From: Lachnospiraceae bacterium
GTDB lineage: Bacteria > Bacillota > Clostridia > Lachnospirales > Lachnospiraceae
Length of the DNA: 38,482 bases
NCBI GenBank assembly: GCA_022800815.1
Contig: JAAWRC010000032.1
Coordinates: 1-38,482 of the forward strand
Reading direction: 5' to 3'
Notes under the pieces: generated by a model
The model's database searches: none
What the model was told of the DNA's origin: nothing
The model's input: the letters and a program-made list of their open reading frames with translations, nothing else
Part shown: piece after piece, positions 1 through 8,152 of the stretch
How positions within the stretch are numbered: position 1 is the first letter of the stretch
Layout: each line of letters begins with the position of its first letter
Made by a program: the position numbers and the translations under genes

Positions 1-101
1 GCCTTCTGCGGTTCTGGGCTTGCTGGAACGCTTGGCGCAGTAGGCTTTGAACGGACATATTGGCAGAATATTCTCGTAAATTTATGTTTCGCAATTGCCC
101 G
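1..101. mobile_element. Right part of a miniature inverted-repeat element (cut by window edge)
   Basis: This stretch aligns with the right half of the complete element at 20790-21005. Both share TTGGCGCAG-Y-AGGCTTTG (32-49 here, 20935-20952 there) and the terminal GTTTCGCAATTGCC (86-99 here, 20990-21003 there). The distance between the two shared words is 54 versus 55 nt. The middle is diverged and the left end lies outside the window. No transposase is visible. It ends about 30 nt before a broken antitoxin gene. Confidence 0.7.
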
Positions 102-131
102 TACTCTTTTAAGTACAGAAAGGAGCGTATT

Positions 132-367
132 ATGATCGCTACAAGGCAAATGGATGTGAGGACAAATATAAAAAATATTTTGATATGGCGTTTAATGGGG
201 AACCAGTAATTGTTTCACGAAAAGAAAATAAAAATGTCGTGATCATTTCCGAAGAAGAGTACAATGAGCTGGCAAAGGCTAAAAGAAATGCGGAATATCT
301 GGAAAAATTAAACAGGGCAGACGAGCAAATAAGGACGGGGCATTGCAGGGGACATTATACAGACTGA
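132..367 (+). pseudogene. Frameshifted Phd/YefM-type antitoxin, orphan
   Basis: The N-terminus is read from the ATG at 132 (MIATRQMDVRTNIK) and the rest from another frame after about position 176 (YFDMAFNGEPVIVSRKENK, then VVIISEEEYNELAK). Joined, they give the usual start of a YefM/Phd antitoxin: a short DNA-binding N-terminal fold followed by the conserved EEEYNEL helix. The two frames meet at a run of six A (170-175), where seven would keep the frame open, so one A seems lost. The C-terminus stops after RTGHCRGHYTD, shorter than typical toxin-binding tails, and no RelE/YoeB-type toxin follows; a terminator comes at once. The ATG has an AAGGAG ribosome binding site 5 nt upstream. A sequencing error in the A run, or programmed slippage, cannot be excluded. 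Confidence 0.7.
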
Positions 368-398
368 TGGCTGTTTCTTACTACAACAGCCATTTTTT
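367..398 (+). terminator. Intrinsic terminator after the antitoxin remnant
   Basis: ATGGCTGTT (367-375) pairs with AACAGCCAT (385-393) around a 9-nt loop, and six T follow (393-398). The 5' arm overlaps the stop codon of the antitoxin remnant. Confidence 0.8.
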
Positions 399-428
399 GC
401 TTTCCGGGAATAAGATATCCAAACCGGC

Positions 429-458
429 GCATACTGACTGTAAGGATCGGGCATTGTC
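429..458 (+). promoter_or_regulatory. Candidate forespore (SigG/SigF-like) promoter for spoVAD
   Basis: GCATA (429-433) and CATTGTC (452-458) are 18 nt apart. This resembles the SigG pattern of a GNATR -35 and a CATNNTA -10, with one mismatch in the -10. The spoVA genes are under SigG in Bacillus subtilis. No good SigA promoter is seen here, but the match is short and may be chance. Confidence 0.3.
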
Positions 459-502
459 ATAGGGGGCAGCCTGAGCAAAACAGACAGAAAGAGGGAAAAT
501 CC

Positions 503-1528
503 ATGACGGGAAGCAAATTTCAGCGGGGAAAGGCCAGCATTGCCTTTGAGGAGGGGCCCCAGATCATCGGACAGGCCTCGGTGGCCGGAAAAAAAGAGGG
601 AGAAGGGCCGCTTGCGGCTTATTTTGACGTGATTGAGCCGGATCCCATGGTGGGATGCGACAACTGGGAGGCGGCGGAGAGCGCTCTCCAGAAAGAGGCG
701 GCGGACCTGGCTATTGAGAAGGCCGGACTGGTGCGCACGGAGATCCGTTATCTGTTTGCCGGGGATCTGTTGGGGCAGCTCATCGCCACCTCCTTCGGCA
801 CGGTGGATCTGGAAATTCCCGTCTTTGGACTTTACGGGGCCTGTTCCACCATCGGGGAGGCCCTCTGTCTGGGGGCCATGACGGTGGAGGCGGGATATGC
901 GGAATATACCATGGCCATGGCCTCCAGCCATTTTGCCAGTGCGGAGAAGCAGTTCCGTTTTCCTCTTGAGTACGGAAACCAGAGGCCCCTCTCCACTACC
1001 TGGACCGTTACGGGCTGCGGCTCTTTTATTCTGGGAAAGAGAGGCGGAAAGGTTCGGGTCACCGGCATCACACCGGGGAAGATTGTGGACATGGGGCTTA
1101 AGGATTCCATGAACATGGGAGCCTGTATGGCTCCGGCGGCCTGCGACACCATCTGCCGGAATCTGGAGGACTTTGACAGGGAGCCAAAAGACTATGACAA
1201 GATTATCACCGGGGATCTGGGAGAAGTGGGACAAAAGATCCTCCTGGATTTTGTAAAAAGCCGGGGATACGAGATTGAAGGCCGGCACATGGACTGTGGT
1301 ATTGAGGTTTTCGACAAGGAAAGCCAGGATACTCACTCCGGCGGAAGCGGCTGCGGCTGTTCGGCCATCGTGCTGGCGGCCTACATCCTGCCGAAGCTCG
1401 CCTCCGGGGAGTGGAAACGGGTACTGTTTTTGCCCACGGGGGCGCTCCTCTCCAGCACCAGCTTCAACGAGGGGCAGAGCGTGCCGGGCATCGCCCACGG
1501 GGTGGTTCTGGAACACTGTAGTGAATAA
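503..1528 (+). CDS. spoVAD: Stage V sporulation protein AD
   Basis: SpoVAD is a soluble thiolase-fold protein that binds dipicolinic acid and takes part in its uptake into the forespore with the membrane proteins SpoVAC and SpoVAE. The 341-residue product is full length for the family. It shows the conserved segments GLYGACSTIGEAL, GNQRPLSTTWTVTGCGSF, DSMNMGACMAPAA and THSGGSGCGCSA, and ends in the typical LLSSTSFNEGQSVPGIAHGV. The start is the ATG at 503, preceded by AGAGGG at 7-9 nt. Usually spoVAC, spoVAD and spoVAE are adjacent. Here neither partner flanks the gene: upstream is a terminator and an antitoxin remnant, downstream a convergent glycosyltransferase. It may be a separated or second copy whose partners lie elsewhere. 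Confidence 0.93.
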   Translation: MTGSKFQRGKASIAFEEGPQIIGQASVAGKKEGEGPLAAYFDVIEPDPMVGCDNWEAAESALQKEAADLAIEKAGLVRTEIRYLFAGDLLGQLIATSFGTVDLEIPVFGLYGACSTIGEALCLGAMTVEAGYAEYTMAMASSHFASAEKQFRFPLEYGNQRPLSTTWTVTGCGSFILGKRGGKVRVTGITPGKIVDMGLKDSMNMGACMAPAACDTICRNLEDFDREPKDYDKIITGDLGEVGQKILLDFVKSRGYEIEGRHMDCGIEVFDKESQDTHSGGSGCGCSAIVLAAYILPKLASGEWKRVLFLPTGALLSSTSFNEGQSVPGIAHGVVLEHCSE

Positions 1529-1579
1529 ATGAGGGATTAAATGAAAAATTAATGAGGGATAATAGGGGGCTGCAGGCGT

Positions 1580-2572
1580 TCAGTCAATTCCCATCTGGCT
1601 GAGCGCCTGATCTGTCATCAGGGAGTATTCATGCCAGAGGTAGTAGTATTCCGCCTGGCCGAATTTCAGCTCCTTCAAAGAACGGGAAGCGGGACTTGCC
1701 AAAAATCGTTTGGCAGGGAACGGATAGGAGACGGTCCAGGGCTTGGGTGCGCCTGCGAAATGGACAATGGCCGGATCATAGTCCGGTTTTTTCTGCATCC
1801 GGTCGAAATACCACAGGCAAAAATTATAAGGCATGTGCCAGATATCCGGGAACCGGTCAAAATCATAGTACCGGACATTTCCCACAAATGCGGCGGAAAA
1901 AAGCCCCTGATCTCCCCAATAAGCTTTCTTTTCTCCATTTCCTCCGACAATTCGGTTAACTTCCTCGGCAAGCACGCAAAACTCATCCAGTGTCAGACCG
2001 TTTTGCCGCAGCTTTTCCAGATTGATCATGTAAGAGCCGGTATTAAAGATGCCGCGGAGAATATAGGGAAGGCAGTTTTCCCAGTCGCCCAGGTCGTCCG
2101 CCTGATAGGGGGCCAGGCGATTCGCTTCCAGCTTATAGGAGATGCCGGTTGCGATCAGCGCATTGTCCTGAAAGTCATAGTGGTAATAGGGAGAAATGTC
2201 TCCGACAACCATGGTATCCCCTGCATCCAGATACAGGATACGGGAAACCGTTTCCGGCAGCAGCAGGTGTGCGCAGGCGGAATAATAAGCTTCCTTGGCC
2301 CAGCCGCCGTATTTTGCCAAAAGGAGGAAGGGCTCTGGGTCGGGGACGGGAACGGGATGAAACGTGAGGTTGGGGAAGGATTCACAGAGGGCGTGAAGCG
2401 TTTCCAGATGTTTTGTAGAGATATCGCTGTATAAAAGATAGAAATCAATCTGTGCGGCGGACAGGTTGCGGGAGATGGTCATGAGGTTCACTGCCAGATA
2501 GGGAGCCAGATTGTCGTCACAGGAAGTCAGGATATGATACCTGGGGGGGGTATTTGAAAAAACAGTATTCAT
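1580..2572 (-). CDS. Glycosyltransferase family 8 protein
   Basis: This 330-residue protein belongs to the GT8 family of retaining, nucleotide-sugar-dependent transferases that build surface glycans. Evidence is the N-terminal YHILTSCDDNLAPYLAVNLMTI, the metal-site region ILYLDAGDTMVVGDISP (a DAGD variant of the usual DxD), NTGSYMINLEKLR, DQGLFSAAF, and the C-terminal metal/sugar motif HFAGAPKPW. The start is the ATG at 2572-2570, with GAGAGG 9 nt upstream; an in-frame ATG 15 codons earlier lacks such a site. The gene stands alone on the minus strand and is convergent with spoVAD. Codons 8-10 contain an uninterrupted run of eight C (2550-2543), where slippage would destroy the frame. The acceptor cannot be predicted. 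Confidence 0.88.
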   Translation of the reverse strand: MNTVFSNTPPRYHILTSCDDNLAPYLAVNLMTISRNLSAAQIDFYLLYSDISTKHLETLHALCESFPNLTFHPVPVPDPEPFLLLAKYGGWAKEAYYSACAHLLLPETVSRILYLDAGDTMVVGDISPYYHYDFQDNALIATGISYKLEANRLAPYQADDLGDWENCLPYILRGIFNTGSYMINLEKLRQNGLTLDEFCVLAEEVNRIVGGNGEKKAYWGDQGLFSAAFVGNVRYYDFDRFPDIWHMPYNFCLWYFDRMQKKPDYDPAIVHFAGAPKPWTVSYPFPAKRFLASPASRSLKELKFGQAEYYYLWHEYSLMTDQALSQMGID

Positions 2573-2607
2573 GGAAAAAGACCTCTCAAATATAAGATAT
2601 TTTTGAC

Positions 2608-2636
2608 AGTTTAGCACAGCCTTCGGCAGAATGCAA
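2608..2636 (-). promoter_or_regulatory. Candidate promoter of the GT8 gene
   Basis: On the minus strand TTGCAT (2636-2631) is followed after 17 nt by TAAACT (2613-2608). Transcription would start near 2601, about 30 nt before the GT8 start codon. Confidence 0.5.
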
Positions 2637-2665
2637 CAGGTAATGTGGCCGAAAATATGTTTGGC

Positions 2666-2709
2666 TTATAAAATTTAGCTAAACTTATTATCAATTTATA
2701 AAATTTAGC
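2666..2709. repeat. Two 14-bp direct repeats upstream of the kinase promoter
   Basis: TTATAAAATTTAGC occurs at 2666-2679 and again, perfectly, at 2696-2709. The copies are 30 bp apart start to start, close to three helical turns, and end 8 bp before the -35 box at 2718. The position suits an activator or repressor that binds one DNA face. The flanking TTTAGCTAAA (2673-2682) is itself palindromic at the first copy. Confidence 0.65.
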
Positions 2710-2717
2710 AAAAACGG

Positions 2718-2746
2718 TTGACATCTCACAAAAAGCGGCATATAAT
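2718..2746 (+). promoter_or_regulatory. Consensus SigA promoter of the kinase operon
   Basis: TTGACA (2718-2723), a 17-nt spacer and TATAAT (2741-2746) match the vegetative consensus in every position. Start would be near 2753, about 90 nt before the kinase start codon. Confidence 0.85.
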
Positions 2747-2750
2747 AACG

Positions 2751-2779
2751 GCACCGTCACATCAGGCGGTGCTTCTTTT
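2751..2779 (+). other. GC-rich 5' leader hairpin of the kinase mRNA
   Basis: GCACCG (2751-2756) can pair with CGGTGC (2767-2772) and is followed by TTCTTTT. It would lie at the very 5' end of the transcript. It could be a stabilising 5' hairpin or a weak early terminator. Confidence 0.4.
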
Positions 2780-2844
2780 CGGGGATTCCCCCGATGATTC
2801 CATAAAATAAAACTTAAAATGACAAGTTATTGCGGGGTGAGGCC

Positions 2845-4560
2845 ATGGCCTGTGTGCCTGGGGATATTCTTTATAAGACTTACAGGATTTTGGACGTGTT
2901 GGGAAAAGGCGGAAGCGGCACGGTGTATCTGGTGCGCCATGAGCGCAGCGGAAGGCTCTGGGCCGTGAAGGAGATTGCAAAAGAGGAAAATCATCTGATC
3001 ATGGAGGCGGAGCTTTTGAAAAAGCTTCGGCATCCGGGGCTTCCGGCCGTGGGAGACATTCTGGAACAGAATGGGATGTTTTATCTGGTGATGGATTACA
3101 TCGAGGGAAAGTCCTTAAGGAGACTTCTGGAAGAGGAAACCCGTTTCAGCCAGGAGCAGGTGGTGGCATGGGGAATTGAGTTGTGTGGGGTTCTGGAATA
3201 TCTGCACACCAGGACTCCCTCTGTGATCTACCGGGACATGAAGCCTTCCAACGTGATGCGGCGGGAGGACGGAAGCCTAGTGCTGGTGGATTTTGGAACG
3301 GCCAGGGAGAGGAAGGAGGAGGCCGAGGGAGACACGGTCTGGTTGGGAACCAGGGGCTATGCGGCTCCGGAGCAGTACGGAGGACATGGGCAGACCGGCC
3401 CGGAGACGGATGTTTACGGACTTGGCGCAGTACTATACCACCTGCTGACCGGTCGCAGCCCGGCGGATCCGCCCTATGGATTTGTGCCGATTCGAATGGT
3501 CCGACCGGAGCTTTCCGGCGGTCTGGAGAAGATTCTTGCATGCTGCACCAGGGATAATCCGGAAGAGCGGTATCATTCCTGCGGAGAGCTTGCCTGGTCC
3601 CTGGAGCATTACCGGGAGCTGGACGAAGCTTTTATTCGGCAGAAAAAGAGAAGAAGGCGGATTTTTGTGGTTTGCGCCGTCGCCACGATGACGGCTTTCG
3701 TGGGAAGTCGGACCATGGCCTTGTTGGAACGGAGGGCCATTGCAGGCACCTATCAGGCTCAGCTTGCGGAGGCGGAGGGGGCCGTTCACAGAGAGGATCG
3801 GCTGGAAGCGTGCAGGAGGGCGATCCGCCTGGAGCCGGGGCTTGCGGAGGGGTATCGTTGCCTGATGAAAATTTTTTTGGAAGACGGCACATTTTCGGCG
3901 GAAGAAGAGCTTGTCCTGCGGGAGGTACTGAATGAAAGACTGGATGGAGGCGGGCGCATTCTGGACCGGCTTCAGAAAAATGAGACAGAGTATCAGAAGG
4001 CGGCCTATGAGATCGGGCAGGCGTACTTTTACGATTACGAGGGGACGGACGGGAAGCGGGCCTCCGCCAGATGGCTTTTGGCGGCGGCGCAAAGTGGAGA
4101 AGAAGGCGGACTTTCCGGGAGGGAACTTTTGCGTGCGGAGGTTCTCAGCCGGATCGCAGGATATTATGACGGGCTGGATATTCAAAAAAGAAACGGGGAC
4201 AGCGAAGCTTCCTACGAGGAGTACTGGCAGGATCTGGAGACCCTTGGCAGACAGGAACTTGAAGCGGGAGATAACAGGGTCACGGCGCTTTTAGCGGACC
4301 GGGAGCTGGTAGTGGGACTTGCCCTTCGGACGAAACAGTTTAAAACGGCGGGAATCGATGCCGATTCCATGGAGACGGCTCTTTTGCGGGTGCGAAACAG
4401 GCTGCGGGTATGGGAGAGGGAACCGGACCGGTCGGAATATGAATCGCAGCTGAAACGGGACGTGCGGGAGGGGCTTTTAACGGCCGGCCGTGCGGTCGAG
4501 GCGGCCTTTGCGGATACGGAGTCGTGGGAGGAGGAAGAACATGGGACAGGAAATGATTGA
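2845..4560 (+). CDS. Membrane-anchored Ser/Thr protein kinase
   Basis: The 571-residue protein has a cytoplasmic Hanks-type kinase domain at about residues 10-260. All key elements are present: glycine loop GKGGSG (20-25), ATP-anchoring K42, alpha-C E56, catalytic loop YRD131MKPSN136 (Tyr replaces the usual His of HRD), D149FG and APE174-176. A run of Arg/Lys precedes one membrane segment near residues 272-290. The remaining 280 residues, outside the membrane, are Glu-rich and helical, with a TPR-like stretch (CRRAIRLEPGLAEGYRCLMKIFL); PASTA repeats are absent. The ATG at 2845 is chosen because GGGG lies 7 nt upstream; a TTG at 2830 has no such site. It overlaps the next gene by 20 nt, so the two are probably co-translated. 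Its substrates are unknown and no PP2C phosphatase is nearby. Confidence 0.88.
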   Translation: MACVPGDILYKTYRILDVLGKGGSGTVYLVRHERSGRLWAVKEIAKEENHLIMEAELLKKLRHPGLPAVGDILEQNGMFYLVMDYIEGKSLRRLLEEETRFSQEQVVAWGIELCGVLEYLHTRTPSVIYRDMKPSNVMRREDGSLVLVDFGTARERKEEAEGDTVWLGTRGYAAPEQYGGHGQTGPETDVYGLGAVLYHLLTGRSPADPPYGFVPIRMVRPELSGGLEKILACCTRDNPEERYHSCGELAWSLEHYRELDEAFIRQKKRRRRIFVVCAVATMTAFVGSRTMALLERRAIAGTYQAQLAEAEGAVHREDRLEACRRAIRLEPGLAEGYRCLMKIFLEDGTFSAEEELVLREVLNERLDGGGRILDRLQKNETEYQKAAYEIGQAYFYDYEGTDGKRASARWLLAAAQSGEEGGLSGRELLRAEVLSRIAGYYDGLDIQKRNGDSEASYEEYWQDLETLGRQELEAGDNRVTALLADRELVVGLALRTKQFKTAGIDADSMETALLRVRNRLRVWEREPDRSEYESQLKRDVREGLLTAGRAVEAAFADTESWEEEEHGTGND

Positions 4561-7500
4561 GAGCTTTCACAGATGGGAGGTGATACTGGGAGTGGTTGGA
4601 ATGTGTGGGACCGTGCTGCTTGCGGTTCTGTTTTGGAAATTCCGGTATGGGACCTTTCTGGCAGAGCGGTTAAAAAACAGAAGAGAAAGGCGAAAGCGGC
4701 TTCGGGACGGGACGGCCCTTCTTCTGGCGGCGGCGCTTCTTGCTCCACCTGCCGGAACCCTGGCGGCGGAGGTATCGGGCCTTCCTGTTTCTGTGAACGG
4801 GACTGCCGCCGGGAGGGTGTCCGTGACGGTTGAGGGAGATTCGGTCAGACCGAATGTCTACCGGGATACGGCGGTAGCGGAAATTACTTTTCAGGAGAAG
4901 AATTTTGACGAAGAGAGCGTTTCCGTGACGGTTGGTGACGAGACGGGGCGGGAGACCAGGATTACCTTTGAGGACGGCAGATGGAGAGGGTTGTCCGGGC
5001 TGGGAGAAGGCGTTTTGGAGGTGATTCCCTACGGGAGGACGGAGACTGGAGGGGAAGATGCCGCAGAGACATTGCTTCCGGGGGAGAATGCGGAGCGATG
5101 GTTCCTGGACAGCGAGGAGGGGGTTTTGGAGCACACGGAGGAGCGGACGGTGAAAATGCGGCTGCGTTTCCCGAAAGAGGGATGCTTTGTGATCCGGCAG
5201 GCGGTCTGCAGGGATTTGGCGGGAAATATATCCGAGCTTTCGGAGCCGATTCCCGTGACCATAGACCGGACGCCGCCGGCACTGCAGATGGTTCTTCCGG
5301 GGGAGGAACTGGTCCATGAGGGATATTACGGCCACCCGATAACCGTCTGGCTCTATCTGAAGGAACACAATTTTAAGGAGGAGGAGGCGGAAGGGCTTCC
5401 GCAGGTCATTCTGGAGACCAGAAAAAAGGGGGTGGAAGAGAACGGAGAGGGAGGAGAACCGTATGCGGAGAAGACGATTGCCGCAGAAGGGATGTGGGAG
5501 GCGGCTTCCGAAAAGGGAAGTGATTGGTATAAACTGCCGATCAGCGTGACGGAGGACGGAAACTATCGGCTCAGGGTGTCCTACGCAGATCCGGCGGGCT
5601 GGCCCCTCTCGGCGGAAAGCCGGGCGGAACAGGAGTTCACCGTGGATGCGACGGCACCGGAATTCGGGGCCATCACCGTCATGGGGGAAACCTGGAAGGC
5701 GTTTATGGAGCAGGTTACCTTTGGTCTCTATTCCTCCGACGAGGAGGCGGTGATTTTGGAGGGGGGAGACAGTGTTTCCCCCGTGGAACCGCTCCGCTAT
5801 TTTTGTGCGGACAGGGAATTGACGGAACATGACCTGCAGGGGATTGGAGAGGAGCAATGGAAAGAGGGGGACAGCCTGGTGCTCGTACCGGATCTCAAAA
5901 CGGTGATCTATCTGAAAGTGACGAATTATGCCGGACTCAGCAGTTATTTTAATTCTTCCGGACTGGTAATCGAAAACAAGGGCCCGCTCATCTCCCTGTC
6001 ACCCCGGGGGGAGGCTTGGGCCGAGAGCGGTATTTACCGGGGAGACGTGGAGCTTTCAGTTGCACTTGAGGAACCGGAGGAGACGGGAGTCGCCTCCGGC
6101 CTGAGACGGGCATCCTATGTGCTGGAAGCGGAGAGAGGGGGGACGAGAGCGCTTATTCGGGAAGGAATTTTGTTGGACGAAACGGCGGGGACGGGAGGGA
6201 CCGGGAGTCTTAAAAGCTGGCAGGACGGAGTGCTTTTGCGAGCGGCCGAATACGACGGAGAAGTTTTGTGGTTTACGGTTTTTGCGGAGGACATGGCCGG
6301 GAACCGGTCGGAGAAGGACATCTGCCTTTCTATGGACCAGACGGCCCCGAAGCTGCAGATTACCTATGGGGGAGAGCGGCCGGAAAACAACAGTTACTAT
6401 AATCAGGAACGAAGGGTGCGGCTTACCATAGAGGAGGCGAATTTTTCCGAGGAGCGGGTGTGGATTGCGGTTACCAACACGGACCGGGTCCTTCCGGAGA
6501 TTTCCGGGTGGAGTCACAGCGGAAACCTGCATAGTTGTCAAATCACCTTTTCGGAGGATGGAGATTATACCTTTTCGGTCAGATGCGAGGATCTGGCGGG
6601 GCACAGGTCGGAGAAAAAAGAGGAGGATTTTACCATAGACCGGACGCCGCCGAGGGTTTCCGTGGAATTTTCGGAGGAAGGTCGCACGGAGGACGGCAGA
6701 TATTACCGGGCGCCGGGTACACTTGAGATCACGGTGGAGGAGCACAACTTTAATCGGGAGCGGGTTGTGGAGGAAATGACGGCTCTGCTTGACGACGGCG
6801 GGAACGGACGTTGGAGGGCGGAGAGCTTTGACAGCCGGGGGGACATTCACACGGCGTCCCTGCCTTTTTCCGAAGACGGAGAGTATCGTTTCTCTCTGAC
6901 CTGTACCGACCAGGCCGGAAATGCAGACGGGGAAGAGACGAAAGCGGTGTTTTCGGTGGATCGGACGCCGCCGTCCATAGAGATTCTCGGGTTGGAACCC
7001 AACTCAGCCAATCGTGGGGAGGTTGAAGCCGAGATTCGGTTTGTCGACAAACGCCTGAAGCCGGAGTCTGCGTCGGTGGAGCTCTCCCGGCTGGACGGGA
7101 AGGGAAGGGGGAAGGAATATCAGTACCAGGAGCTTTTGGGGGACGGCGGAGTCGTGATAAAAACGCTTCTTCCGGAGAACTTTCCGGGAACGGAGGAGGT
7201 GGACGGTCTGTACCTGTTGCGGGCGGCGGGGACGGACCGGGCCGGGAATCGGACCGAGCGGGAGCTTTCGTTTTCCGTCAACCGGTATGGCTCTGTCTAT
7301 GCGGCTGTGGGAGAGACGAAGGAATGGCTGTGTGCGGGGGAATATCCCTATCTGCCCGAGGAGCGGGAGGTGGTTATTCGGGAATACAATGTGGACCCGG
7401 TAGAAGACTTTCAGGTGTCTTTGGGCAGAAACGGAGTGGTTTCCCTGCTCACGGAAGGGAAAGGTTTTCGGAGGAACGCACTTTCGGAACAATCGTCCTC

Positions 7501-8152
7501 TGCCGGATGGCGGGTGTATGAATACCGGATTCCCAAGGAAGTATTCAGGCTGGAAGGGGATTATGAGCTTCTGTTTCATTCTGCGGATCGGGCGGGAAAC
7601 CGGGTGGGAAACGAGTTCGCCAGAAATGGGGAACGGGAGAGGGTGTTTGCCTTTTCCGTGGACAAAACTGGTCCGTCGGCCGTCCTCTCCGGGGCGGAGG
7701 ACGGGGGACGTTACCGGGCGGATGGCTTGGAGGTGTTTCTGGATATCTGCGACAACATGCGGCTTCAGAAGGTGGAGGTGAGAACGGAGGAAGGAAAAAG
7801 CTGCTATGAGGGGGAGGAGTTGGAACAGCTATTCTCGAAGGAGGGTCTCAGGGTAAAACTCCCGAAGACGGATGACTGGCAGACCCTGGAGCTTTATGCC
7901 GAGGATGCTGCAGGAAACGGGTTGGAGCTTGGAAACGGTCGGGAGACGGGAGCCCCCGGATGTCTGAAATGGGAATTTCTGATAACCTCCGACCGGTGGA
8001 TTCAGCTTTGCAAGGATCCGGTCCGGTTTGCGCTGTTTCTGTTTTTTGCCGGGGGAATCTTTGTGGCGGCGGGCTTCCTGGCGGCATACCGAGGGCGGGT
8101 AAAAAAAGAAATTGACAGGCTTCGGACCATGGTCAAACAAAAGCTTTTATGA
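4541..8152 (+). CDS. Large membrane-anchored Ig-like-repeat surface protein
   Basis: This 1203-residue protein starts at the ATG at 4541, behind GGAGGAGG and inside the end of the kinase gene. A first hydrophobic segment (about 13-33) and a basic stretch precede a second, signal-like segment (about 58-76), then a large outer region and a C-terminal membrane helix (about 1163-1182) with a basic tail. The outer region repeats a bacterial Ig-like pattern. A Y-x-D-x-AGN-x-S turn (e.g. CRDLAGNISE, FAEDMAGNRSE, CEDLAGHRSE, CTDQAGNADG, SADRAGNRVG) is followed by a linker strand TIDRTPP, TVDATAP, SMDQTAP, SVDRTPP or SVDKTGP at about 100-residue spacing, giving at least six or seven domains. No enzyme motif, cell-wall sorting signal or choline-binding repeat is seen. 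The overlap with the kinase suggests it is a partner, sensor or substrate of the kinase. Confidence 0.8.
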   Translation: MGQEMIESFHRWEVILGVVGMCGTVLLAVLFWKFRYGTFLAERLKNRRERRKRLRDGTALLLAAALLAPPAGTLAAEVSGLPVSVNGTAAGRVSVTVEGDSVRPNVYRDTAVAEITFQEKNFDEESVSVTVGDETGRETRITFEDGRWRGLSGLGEGVLEVIPYGRTETGGEDAAETLLPGENAERWFLDSEEGVLEHTEERTVKMRLRFPKEGCFVIRQAVCRDLAGNISELSEPIPVTIDRTPPALQMVLPGEELVHEGYYGHPITVWLYLKEHNFKEEEAEGLPQVILETRKKGVEENGEGGEPYAEKTIAAEGMWEAASEKGSDWYKLPISVTEDGNYRLRVSYADPAGWPLSAESRAEQEFTVDATAPEFGAITVMGETWKAFMEQVTFGLYSSDEEAVILEGGDSVSPVEPLRYFCADRELTEHDLQGIGEEQWKEGDSLVLVPDLKTVIYLKVTNYAGLSSYFNSSGLVIENKGPLISLSPRGEAWAESGIYRGDVELSVALEEPEETGVASGLRRASYVLEAERGGTRALIREGILLDETAGTGGTGSLKSWQDGVLLRAAEYDGEVLWFTVFAEDMAGNRSEKDICLSMDQTAPKLQITYGGERPENNSYYNQERRVRLTIEEANFSEERVWIAVTNTDRVLPEISGWSHSGNLHSCQITFSEDGDYTFSVRCEDLAGHRSEKKEEDFTIDRTPPRVSVEFSEEGRTEDGRYYRAPGTLEITVEEHNFNRERVVEEMTALLDDGGNGRWRAESFDSRGDIHTASLPFSEDGEYRFSLTCTDQAGNADGEETKAVFSVDRTPPSIEILGLEPNSANRGEVEAEIRFVDKRLKPESASVELSRLDGKGRGKEYQYQELLGDGGVVIKTLLPENFPGTEEVDGLYLLRAAGTDRAGNRTERELSFSVNRYGSVYAAVGETKEWLCAGEYPYLPEEREVVIREYNVDPVEDFQVSLGRNGVVSLLTEGKGFRRNALSEQSSSAGWRVYEYRIPKEVFRLEGDYELLFHSADRAGNRVGNEFARNGERERVFAFSVDKTGPSAVLSGAEDGGRYRADGLEVFLDICDNMRLQKVEVRTEEGKSCYEGEELEQLFSKEGLRVKLPKTDDWQTLELYAEDAAGNGLELGNGRETGAPGCLKWEFLITSDRWIQLCKDPVRFALFLFFAGGIFVAAGFLAAYRGRVKKEIDRLRTMVKQKLL

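Noticed and set aside
308-1516. A 402-residue open frame on the minus strand opposite spoVAD
   Set aside because: It is a shadow frame in G+C-rich DNA: it has no ribosome binding site, Pro/His/Arg/Gly-rich composition and no family resemblance. The same holds for the long minus frames opposite xylB (8443-9777), the aldolase (28595-29563) and pepV, and the plus frames opposite argH and yfhO.
1573-1610. CAGGCGTTCAG / CTGAGCGCCTG hairpin between spoVAD and the GT8 gene as a terminator
   Set aside because: No T run on either strand, and one arm lies inside the GT8 coding end. It might still act as a weak convergent stop.
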